Assembly: GCA_947460795.1 (NCBI GenBank)
Contig: CANHJA010000106.1
Location: forward strand, 1 to 7,750
Source of the DNA: Bacteroidota bacterium
Lineage (GTDB): Bacteria > Bacteroidota > Bacteroidia > Chitinophagales > Chitinophagaceae
Length of the DNA: 7,750 nt
Direction: 5' to 3'
Positions 1 through 5,364 of this stretch are shown piece after piece; within the stretch, counting starts at the first letter, position 1, and each line of letters begins with the position of its first letter. A program made the position numbers and the translations under genes. A model generated the notes under the pieces. The model was not told the origin of the DNA and did no database searches. It saw only the letters and a program-made list of their open reading frames with translations.

Positions 1-363
1 GATGTAAGTGTTGGATCGAGATATGTTAGAGGTGGTAAAGTAGTCAATTGGCCATTCAATCGAATTTTCATTTCTTATGGAGCCTCTGTTTATGTTCGAT
101 TAATTACTTGGATGCCGGTGAAAGATTGTACGGCAGGTTTCGTTTGCTACAAACGGGAAGTACTTGAAGCGATTGATTTAGACAATATAAAATTCATTGG
201 TTATGCTTTTCAAATTGAAATGAAATACACCGCTTGGCGCAAAGGTTTTAAAATTAAAGAGGTTCCAATAACATTTGTTGACAGAACTGAAGGCGTTTCA
301 AAAATGTCGAAAGGAATTGTAAAAGAAGCTATTTTAGGTGTTTGGAAAATGAAATTTTCATAA
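1..363 (+). CDS. Polyprenol-phosphate mannose synthase-like family 2 glycosyltransferase, C-terminal part (5' end outside window)
   Basis: The frame is open from the first base, so this is the last 120 codons of a longer gene; the internal ATG at 112 is not a credible start because conserved family sequence precedes it. Visible motifs, numbered from the first visible codon, are GSRYVRGG (5-12), NWP (16-18), DCTAGFVCYKREVL (42-55), GYAFQIEM (67-74) and EVPITFVDRTEGVSKMS (87-103). This order is diagnostic of bacterial DPM1-like GT2 enzymes, which transfer mannose (or another hexose) from a nucleotide sugar to a polyprenyl phosphate at the cytoplasmic face of the membrane, supplying lipid-linked sugar for glycan or protein glycosylation. 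Family members are usually about 240-250 residues, so about half is missing, including the nucleotide-sugar-binding DXD region. The protein ends soon after the core, with no membrane-anchor extension, as in the short bacterial forms. The family call is firm; the donor and acceptor sugars are inferred. Confidence 0.93.
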   Translation, partial: DVSVGSRYVRGGKVVNWPFNRIFISYGASVYVRLITWMPVKDCTAGFVCYKREVLEAIDLDNIKFIGYAFQIEMKYTAWRKGFKIKEVPITFVDRTEGVSKMSKGIVKEAILGVWKMKFS

Positions 364-499
364 AAAAAACATGCATCTTACATATATTTATCAAGAGATA
401 ATATATTCAAATTACCGTTGTAAAATATAAAAATTTGTCACTACAAATCAACCACGCTAACTTCTTATTTTGCTAATGTTGATTCAACCTTTATTTACC
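364..499. other. Convergent intergenic spacer without a clear terminator
   Basis: This 136-bp AT-rich spacer separates two convergent stop codons. The only stem I find is a 6-bp ATTTGT/ACAAAT pair with a 4-nt loop (433-448). It has no T tract on either side and is AT-dominated, so I do not call it a terminator. No open frame or RNA gene is visible here. Confidence 0.5.
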
Positions 500-2029
500 T
501 TATTGTTGAGCTTGTAAAAAATTCATCCATTGCTCAAGTTGACTATTTTTCAATACTCTAGGAAATTTGTTCATCGCACCAAACTTGCCTGTTTCATGTA
601 AAAAGTTAACAAATGTATTTGTTGGAAGAACTTCAATAAATAAATGAGGTAAAGCAGCAGCACGTTCTACCACATAATCATCATTCATTTTACAAAGAGT
701 TTCATCAATGACTTTAATGGCTTGTTCGTTGTCTATTTTTTCATCACAACCAATATACCACTTATGAGCAAACTTACCTTCATGCACATAGCCTGCAACC
801 GTAAATTCTTTGATGGTAATATTCATTCGTTTTTGAACTTCATCAATGGCTTTATTCATATTGTCAACACTTAAGTGTTCACCCACTAAACTCAAAAATT
901 GTTTTGTTCTACCAACAATTATAAACTCATTGTTTTTTACAGAAGTAAATCGAATTACATCTCCTATTAAATAACGCCAAGCACCAGAACATGTAGAAAG
1001 TACGACAGCATAATCTTTATTTTCAACTACTTCATTGATTAAATAAGATTTTGAACCTTGGATAATTTCACCATCATCCGTAAAATTTTCTTCATTAAAA
1101 GGAACAAATTCATAAAAGATTCCGTTGTTTAAAATCAATTTTATACCTGCCGTATTTGGTCTAGATTGGAAGCCAAAAGATCCTTCAGATGCCATGTATG
1201 TTTCGATATACGTAATTGGCTTGCCTAATAATGTTTTAAAGTTTTCACGATAAGGTTCGAACGATACACCGCCATGAATATATAAAGATAGATTAGGCCA
1301 AATTTCATGTATATGATTCACTTTGTGGTATTTGATAATCTCTTCAAATACGATTTGAACCCAAGCCGGTACTCCACAAACTGTTCCTACATCCCATTTT
1401 GGTGCTTTTCGAACAATTAATTTAATTCTATCTTCCCAACGAGTTCGTTTTGAAATATTAATACCTGGTTTATAAAATAAAAATGACAACCATTTTGGCA
1501 TATTTTTCGCACTGATGCCACTCATATCACCTTCATAATAGTCGCCTTGTTCAAATAATGTGGTTGTGCCTCCTAGCATTAATATCCCTTTTCCAAAAAC
1601 TTCATTTGGTAAATTGAAATTTTGCATCGAATAAAATTGCTTAAAACCCGCTCTTTTAACCGATTTAATCATGTCATTCGTAACTGGAATGTGCTTACTA
1701 GCACTTTCGGAGGTTCCCGAGCTGAGTGCAAAATATTTTACTTTCCCTGGCCAACAAACATCCGGTTCTCCTTGATGGCAAAATTTCCACCAACGATTAT
1801 ACATTTGATTGTAGTTGTGATAGGGAATTTCCGATTTAAACTTTTCATACATATCAGTAGCATCGAGCATTTCATCAAAATGGTAATGCTTTCCGAACAA
1901 GGTGCTTTTCGATTTTTTTAACAGTCGAGTCAACACTTGATTTTGATACGCACGAGGTGTACCTGTTTGTATAGTAAAGTTTTTACGTATTTGTAATGAC
2001 CGATTGATTAAATGTCCTAGTATTGCCAA
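500..2029 (-). CDS. GH3 family acyl-adenylate/amido-synthetase homologue (GH3 auxin-responsive promoter-like protein)
   Basis: This 509-residue protein belongs to the GH3 branch of the adenylate-forming superfamily. In plants these enzymes activate carboxylic acids such as jasmonate or indole-acetate as AMP esters and join them to amino acids; substrates of the Bacteroidota members are not established. Visible motifs are the phosphate-binding SSGTSE (103-108), YMASEG (278-283, equivalent to the YxxSEG motif), YLIGDVIRF (353-361, the YRLGD-type motif with R replaced by L and L by I) and GRTKQFLSLVGEHLS (373-387). A C-terminal GAMNKFPRVL (484-493) carries a candidate lid lysine, K488. Length is usual for bacterial members, and no signal peptide or membrane segment is seen, so it should be cytoplasmic. 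The start is TTG: an in-frame TAG lies only two codons upstream, the next in-frame ATG is codon 54, inside conserved sequence, and MAILGHLI matches typical family N-termini. The gene has its own promoter-like sequence just upstream. Family call strong; substrate unknown. Confidence 0.93.
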   Translation of the reverse strand: MAILGHLINRSLQIRKNFTIQTGTPRAYQNQVLTRLLKKSKSTLFGKHYHFDEMLDATDMYEKFKSEIPYHNYNQMYNRWWKFCHQGEPDVCWPGKVKYFALSSGTSESASKHIPVTNDMIKSVKRAGFKQFYSMQNFNLPNEVFGKGILMLGGTTTLFEQGDYYEGDMSGISAKNMPKWLSFLFYKPGINISKRTRWEDRIKLIVRKAPKWDVGTVCGVPAWVQIVFEEIIKYHKVNHIHEIWPNLSLYIHGGVSFEPYRENFKTLLGKPITYIETYMASEGSFGFQSRPNTAGIKLILNNGIFYEFVPFNEENFTDDGEIIQGSKSYLINEVVENKDYAVVLSTCSGAWRYLIGDVIRFTSVKNNEFIIVGRTKQFLSLVGEHLSVDNMNKAIDEVQKRMNITIKEFTVAGYVHEGKFAHKWYIGCDEKIDNEQAIKVIDETLCKMNDDYVVERAAALPHLFIEVLPTNTFVNFLHETGKFGAMNKFPRVLKNSQLEQWMNFLQAQQ

Positions 2030-2052
2030 AGTCTAATTAATTTAGAAGTGTG

Positions 2053-2084
2053 CAAAAATAAGCGTAAATGAGTTGAATATCAAA
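2053..2084 (-). promoter_or_regulatory. Bacteroidota-type promoter of the GH3-family gene
   Basis: On the minus strand a TTTG (2084-2081) is followed after 20 nt by TATTTTTG (2060-2053), which fits the Bacteroidota -33 TTTG / -7 TAnnTTTG consensus with near-canonical spacing. The box ends 23 nt before the TTG start codon, so the predicted leader is short. This is the best promoter match in the window. It suggests the gene is transcribed independently of the pirin gene that lies upstream in the same direction. Seen in sequence; activity is inferred. Confidence 0.65.
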
Positions 2085-2157
2085 GCGAAATATTAAATAA
2101 GACGCATATTGAACTGCTTAGTATACCTAAATAATTAGTTTATTATGTACAAATAAA

Positions 2158-3027
2158 TTAATTCAAGGTGCCAAATTTTCCATTTTGAAAGTCATTGAAT
2201 GCTTGAATAATTTCATCCCGAGTATTCATAACAAATGGGCCATGCGCAAAAATTGGTTCATTAATAGGTTCTCCACTCAACACTAATACAATGGAATCTT
2301 CTTTTGCTTCAATGGTAAAATCTGTTCCTTCATTACTAAATACTGCCATGCAATTATAATCTACATTGTTTGTTTCATTGAGTACCACACTGCCTTCTAA
2401 AACAATAATAAATGTGTTGTAATTTGCTGGGAAACTGAAATTTGCTTTTCCTCCTTTGTTTAATTTTGAATTTAATAAATTTACTGGAGTGAATGTTTCA
2501 GCTGATCCTTTAACCTGCTGGTACTCTCCCGCAATAACTTCTATAACACCTTCATTGTTTTGAAGTGGGACTTTTGAAATTTTATCATTGGTTATTTCTT
2601 GATACTTTGGTTTAGTCATTTTGTATTGAGCGGGTAAATTTACCCACAATTGCACCATTTGAAAATCACCCCCCTGCTTACTAAAATTTTCCTCATGATA
2701 TTCTTTGTGTAAAACACCAGATGCAGCAGTCATCCATTGTACATCTCCTTCTCCAATTATGCCACTGTTACCTGCACTGTCGTGGTGGGCTACTTTACCT
2801 TTGTAAGCAATCGTTACAGTTTCAAAGCCTCTGTGAGGATGCACATCTACACCTCTTGGTTTATCGGTTGGTGGAAAATAATGTTTTGAGCCATAATCTA
2901 ACATAATGAATGGGCTCATGCGCTCCATGCTGTATCTACCAGGAATAAAATTATGTACTCGAAAACCATCTCCAACCATGTGAAAAGGTGGAGCTGAAAT
3001 TACTGCCTCTACTTTTTTTATTGACAT
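2158..3027 (-). CDS. Pirin family protein (bicupin, possible quercetin 2,3-dioxygenase)
   Basis: This 289-residue protein has the two-cupin pirin fold. The N-terminal cupin contains HPHRGFETVT (63-72) and GVLHKEYHEE (104-113). Aligned with characterised pirins, H63, H65, H107 and E109 are the four metal ligands, and all are present, so metal binding is likely intact. The linking QWMTAASG (97-104) segment and the C-terminal SGEPINEPIFAHGPFVMNT (251-269) followed by an EIIQAFNDFQNGKFG tail (272-286) are also family hallmarks. Pirins are cytoplasmic or nuclear iron-type cupins; some bacterial members oxidise quercetin in vitro and others act as regulatory partners of metabolic enzymes, so the biological role here is open. 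The ATG start gives a standard-length N-terminus, with a TAnnTTTG box 18 nt upstream. The gene is divergent from the cold-shock gene. No terminator is evident between it and the GH3 gene, so read-through is possible. Confidence 0.95.
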   Translation of the reverse strand: MSIKKVEAVISAPPFHMVGDGFRVHNFIPGRYSMERMSPFIMLDYGSKHYFPPTDKPRGVDVHPHRGFETVTIAYKGKVAHHDSAGNSGIIGEGDVQWMTAASGVLHKEYHEENFSKQGGDFQMVQLWVNLPAQYKMTKPKYQEITNDKISKVPLQNNEGVIEVIAGEYQQVKGSAETFTPVNLLNSKLNKGGKANFSFPANYNTFIIVLEGSVVLNETNNVDYNCMAVFSNEGTDFTIEAKEDSIVLVLSGEPINEPIFAHGPFVMNTRDEIIQAFNDFQNGKFGTLN

Positions 3028-3045
3028 TGTATTTATTATTTATTG

Positions 3046-3071
3046 CAAAAATAGATTGCATTTAATTCAAA
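3046..3071 (-). promoter_or_regulatory. Probable promoter of the pirin gene
   Basis: On the minus strand TATTTTTG (3053-3046) matches the TAnnTTTG -7 consensus and lies 18 nt before the ATG. A TTTG (3071-3068) precedes it, but with a spacer of only 14 nt, shorter than usual, so the -33 assignment is weak while the -7 box is good. Confidence 0.45.
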
Positions 3072-3093
3072 TTGTATGAATTACGATAACTTA

Positions 3094-3203
3094 TTTATTG
3101 ACTTTTATCACACAAAGTTGAAATATTGTACAATTATTTAAATTTATTCAAACAAATAACAAACAAAATACGTTTATCAATTTTTTTTTATTGACCTTTA
3201 CCA
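3094..3203 (+). repeat. Imperfect 17-bp direct repeat in the divergent pirin/cold-shock intergenic region
   Basis: Two copies, TTTATTGACTTTTATCA (3094-3110) and TTTATTGACCTTTACCA (3187-3203), match at 15 of 17 positions and lie 93 bp apart in the same orientation. The second copy ends 29 nt before the cold-shock ATG; the first lies 66 nt upstream of the pirin start in the opposite sense. In the second copy the TTGACC could act as a -35/-33 element, with TAAAAT (3212-3217) downstream at a short 15-nt spacing. They may be regulator-binding sites or duplicated promoter elements, or a chance similarity in AT-rich DNA. Confidence 0.35.
3125..3134. promoter_or_regulatory. 10-bp perfect palindrome, possible operator
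   Basis: ATTGTACAAT is a perfect palindrome lying between the two direct repeat copies in the divergent intergenic region. Its dyad symmetry would suit a dimeric regulator, but it is short and AT-rich and no regulator gene is adjacent, so this is only a candidate. Confidence 0.2.
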
Positions 3204-3232
3204 ACAACAAATAAAATTAGTTAAAATTATTT

Positions 3233-3685
3233 ATGGCGAAATCGCAAGAAACGTACAGCAAGAAAGAAAAAGAAAAGAAGAAAATTGCTCAACGAAAAGA
3301 AAAAGAAGAAAAAAAACAAGAGCGTAAAGCAAATGCTGTTAAAGGTGGTTTAGACACAATGATGGCTTATGTGGATGAGAATGGAAACATTACAGATACT
3401 CCACCAGACCCTACAAAGAAATTAGTTTTCAATGTAGAAGATATGCAATTGGGTGCAACTAAAATTGAAACTGTAGTGGAAGAGCCTAATAGAACTGGAA
3501 CTGTTACATTTTTTAATGATGCGAAAGGATTTGGTTTCATTAAAGATGCAGTAAATCAAGAAAGTTTATTTGTACATGCCAATCAATTAAATGATCAAAT
3601 TAAAGAAAATGATAAAGTAAGTTTTAATACTGAAAGAGGTCAAAAAGGCATGGTTGCAATCAATGTTAGTAAAATTAAATCTTAA
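3233..3685 (+). CDS. Cold-shock-domain RNA-binding protein with charged N-terminal extension
   Basis: The 150-residue protein has two parts. Residues 1-37 are almost entirely Lys, Glu, Arg and Gln, probably helical or disordered and able to bind RNA through charge. Residues 87-148 form a complete cold-shock domain with RNP1 KGFGFIK (98-104) and RNP2 LFVHA (112-116), a five-stranded OB fold binding single-stranded RNA or DNA. The aromatic position that is usually Trp in CspA (KWF) is Phe here (TFF, 92-94), a conservative change. Classical Csp proteins are about 65-70 residues, so more than half of this one is extension; AYVDENGNITDTPPDP (45-60) in the linker is recalled from similar-length Bacteroidota homologues, so this looks like a lineage-specific family rather than a recent fusion. 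Its likely role is RNA chaperone or translation modulator. The ATG start is chosen because it opens the lysine-rich segment. No TAnnTTTG box precedes the gene, unlike its neighbours. Confidence 0.93.
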   Translation: MAKSQETYSKKEKEKKKIAQRKEKEEKKQERKANAVKGGLDTMMAYVDENGNITDTPPDPTKKLVFNVEDMQLGATKIETVVEEPNRTGTVTFFNDAKGFGFIKDAVNQESLFVHANQLNDQIKENDKVSFNTERGQKGMVAINVSKIKS

Positions 3686-3691
3686 AATTTT

Positions 3692-3712
3692 AATTTGCTG
3701 CAAAGCAATTTT
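3692..3712 (+). terminator. Weak stem-loop after the cold-shock gene
   Basis: TTGCT/AGCAA form a 5-bp stem closed by a GCAA tetraloop (3695-3708) directly followed by TTTT, 9 nt after the stop codon. It is short and may only stabilise the 3' end; the stronger hairpin lies about 30 nt further on. Confidence 0.3.
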
Positions 3713-3727
3713 CGATGATATAGTAAT

Positions 3728-3757
3728 AAAAAAAAACACTCAATGAGTGTTTTTTTT
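3728..3757. terminator. Bidirectional intrinsic terminator between convergent genes
   Basis: CACTC (3737-3741) pairs with GAGTG (3745-3749) around a 3-nt AAT loop, and the stem extends through an A9 run on the left and a T8 run on the right. Either strand therefore reads as a hairpin followed by a U tract. It lies 42 nt after the cold-shock stop codon and 54 nt after the stop of the membrane-protein gene on the other strand, so it can end both convergent transcripts. Confidence 0.8.
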
Positions 3758-3811
3758 ATTTTATACTATTCAAAAATCAATATTGAAAATTATTTTTAGT
3801 TAAAGTTTATT

Positions 3812-4837
3812 TTATATTGGATTTGTTGATTTTCCATATTCGTCTAGATATATTTTGACTAATAAAAAAAAGATTGAAAAAAGAATTGGCCCAAAAATAA
3901 TTCCTAAAAATCCAAAAATATTGATTCCAATTAACACACCAAAAATGGTGATTAGCGGATGTACATTTGCCATCTTTTTTTGCAAAGCAAACCGGGCAAT
4001 ATTATCGATAGATCCAATTAGTAATAAACCCCACAAACCAATAGCAATACCTTGCCATGTATTTCCAATAGACAATTGATACAATAGAATGGGCACCCAA
4101 ATGATCATAGCACCAACCACAGGAATCATTGAACAAATAGCAGTTAATAAACCTAAAAATACAAAATCATTTACTCCAAAAATAAAATATCCAATTAAAC
4201 CGGTTAACCCTTGCAACATTGCTACAATGGGCACTCCAATTGCATTGCTGACTATTAAATTTCTACTTTCAGTCATTATTTTATTTACATTGCTGTTTTT
4301 AAAAGGTACATTTTTTCGTAACCAAGTTTCAATTTCGAATGTTTCAACTAACATAAAATACAAAACAAAAAATGCTATAAAAACATTTCCTAAAGTTGAC
4401 ATAGTGCCGCCAACAATATTTTTAGCATAGCCAATCACAAAGGCATTTATTTTAGCAATATTATCTGCATTTAAAATATCAATATGTGCTTTTTGAATTA
4501 AATAAATATGTATTTTTTCAAATGATTGATTGAATAAAGTTGGATTGTTTATAATTGGTTGTAATTTTTCAATACTGATGGAGACTATCCAAATAGAAGG
4601 CAATATGATGACAATTAAAGTGGACAAGATCAATAATAGAGAAGCTAGCCACTTTTTAAAATGATACTTTATCACTAATTGAATCATTAAATTCCTGAGT
4701 AAAGCATATAATGTTATGGCACCCAAAAATGCGCTTAGCATAGAATATAATTCTTTTGAAATGACAATAAACAGTAAAATAATTACTGAAAGAAAAAACA
4801 ATTGTCTTACTTTATTGGGATGTATTTGATTAATCAT
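3812..4837 (-). CDS. AI-2E family transporter (PF01594-type polytopic membrane protein)
   Basis: The 341-residue protein is strongly hydrophobic. Probable membrane segments are near residues 12-28, 33-52, 64-87, 148-167, 198-220, 225-252, 262-278 and 296-328. The soluble stretch between the third and fourth segments (about 88-147) is the usual position of the family's extramembrane domain. Conserved C-terminal features are IPVVGAMIIWVP (238-249), DNIARF (278-283) and HPLITIFGVLIG (293-304), followed by GFLGIIFGP (309-317). The family was named after the E. coli autoinducer-2 exporter TqsA, but other members are Na+/H+ antiporters or uncharacterised, so no substrate should be assumed; quorum signalling is not implied. 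Length is normal. The ATG lies 9 nt after the stop of the SRPBCC gene, so the two are almost certainly co-transcribed, with this gene second. Transcription likely ends at the bidirectional hairpin downstream. Confidence 0.9.
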   Translation of the reverse strand: MINQIHPNKVRQLFFLSVIILLFIVISKELYSMLSAFLGAITLYALLRNLMIQLVIKYHFKKWLASLLLILSTLIVIILPSIWIVSISIEKLQPIINNPTLFNQSFEKIHIYLIQKAHIDILNADNIAKINAFVIGYAKNIVGGTMSTLGNVFIAFFVLYFMLVETFEIETWLRKNVPFKNSNVNKIMTESRNLIVSNAIGVPIVAMLQGLTGLIGYFIFGVNDFVFLGLLTAICSMIPVVGAMIIWVPILLYQLSIGNTWQGIAIGLWGLLLIGSIDNIARFALQKKMANVHPLITIFGVLIGINIFGFLGIIFGPILFSIFFLLVKIYLDEYGKSTNPI

Positions 4838-4846
4838 TTGGCAATT

Positions 4847-5263
4847 TTATTGGTTTTCAATATACTTTTTAAAATTATTTAAGATAGCCTGCCATCCATT
4901 TTTCTGCAATTCAATTGAGTTTTCTGTTTCTGCTTCAAAAACCTCTTTGACTCTTGTTTGATCTCCATCCATTGCAAAATAAACAGTCATTTTCCGTCCA
5001 TCCCCTAAAAATATTTCTAAAAAAGAGGGTTCTTCTATTTGGCTGTAAATTCCCCAAAAATCAAAACCAAAGCTACCATCTTTTGCCTCCATTCTGTAAG
5101 AAAACCTACCTCCTATTTTCAAATCTATTTCTGCATGTGTGGTATGCCAATCTTCACTGGCTGCATTCCATTTCATCACATCAGTAGGCGTGTTCCATGT
5201 TATCCAAACTTTATCCAATGGAGCATTGATCAATGCTTCTACTGTTATTTCTGTTGCTTCCAT
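4847..5263 (-). CDS. SRPBCC / AHSA1 (activator of Hsp90 ATPase homologue 1-like) domain protein
   Basis: The 138-residue protein is a single START-like helix-grip domain. The opening ITVEALINAPLDKVW (6-20) is the first strand and helix, MKWNAASEDWHTT (30-42) the following conserved segment, GGRFSYRMEAKDG (51-63) with FDFWGIY (67-73) the central strands, and NGWQAILNNFKKYIE (122-136) the long C-terminal helix. Members of this family form a hydrophobic cavity for small ligands. Despite the AHSA1 name, bacterial members are not known as Hsp90 activators in general, and function is usually unassigned. It is cytoplasmic, with no signal sequence. It is the first gene of a two-gene unit with the AI-2E-family membrane protein (9-nt gap) and has a TAnnTTTG box 17 nt before its ATG. 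Family certain; ligand unknown. Confidence 0.92.
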   Translation of the reverse strand: MEATEITVEALINAPLDKVWITWNTPTDVMKWNAASEDWHTTHAEIDLKIGGRFSYRMEAKDGSFGFDFWGIYSQIEEPSFLEIFLGDGRKMTVYFAMDGDQTRVKEVFEAETENSIELQKNGWQAILNNFKKYIENQ

Positions 5264-5280
5264 ATTTTTTATAATTCATA

Positions 5281-5288
5281 CAAATATA
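5281..5288 (-). promoter_or_regulatory. -7 box of the SRPBCC/AI-2E operon promoter
   Basis: TATATTTG on the minus strand matches TAnnTTTG and ends 17 nt before the SRPBCC ATG. The expected -33 position falls in the T tract of the preceding gene's terminator (5305-5312), which has TTTT rather than TTTG, so the upstream element is degenerate. Confidence 0.45.
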
Positions 5289-5304
5289 TAAATATACAAC
5301 ATCG

Positions 5305-5345
5305 AAAAAAAACGAACCATTCTTTTATGGAAGAATGGTTCGTTT
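5305..5345 (-). terminator. Intrinsic terminator of the secreted PKD/T9SS protein gene
   Basis: A perfect 15-bp inverted repeat (5310-5324 with 5331-5345) closes a 6-nt loop. On the minus strand it is followed by an eight-T run (5312-5305), partly inside the stem base. It begins about 20 nt after the stop of the 754-residue protein gene and lies immediately before the promoter of the next operon, insulating the two units. Confidence 0.88.
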
Positions 5346-5364
5346 AAGCTTAGTATGAAAAATA

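Noticed and set aside
433..448. ATTTGT-CACT-ACAAAT stem between the glycosyltransferase and GH3 genes
   Set aside because: The stem is 6 bp and mostly A-T, with no T tract on either strand, so it does not meet the form of an intrinsic terminator.
1622..1921. Plus-strand open frame inside the GH3-family gene
   Set aside because: It lies wholly antisense to a well-supported gene, and its translation shows no recognisable domain and no promoter.
2118..2130. TTAGTATACCTAA dyad downstream of the pirin gene
   Set aside because: Only 4 bp of stem around the loop and no T tract; too weak for a terminator or operator call.
500..3027. GH3 enzyme and pirin/quercetinase as a plant-metabolite module (hormone conjugation plus flavonol oxidation)
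   Set aside because: The idea rests on names borrowed from characterised relatives. The genes are separated by 128 bp with a good promoter for the second, and both families occur in bacteria without plant association.
3855..4430. Two consecutive plus-strand open frames antisense to the AI-2E-family gene, rich in Lys, Ile and Pro
   Set aside because: The composition is what the reverse complement of a hydrophobic AT-rich coding sequence gives; the opposite strand has a complete family match.
3812..4837. Quorum-sensing (AI-2 export) role for the membrane protein
   Set aside because: The family name is historical; no luxS, lsr or other signalling gene is in view and family members have other transport activities.
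4954..5347. Plus-strand frames overlapping the SRPBCC gene and the hairpin at 5310-5345
   Set aside because: Antisense to a clear SRPBCC domain gene, running into a terminator, with no conserved motif visible.
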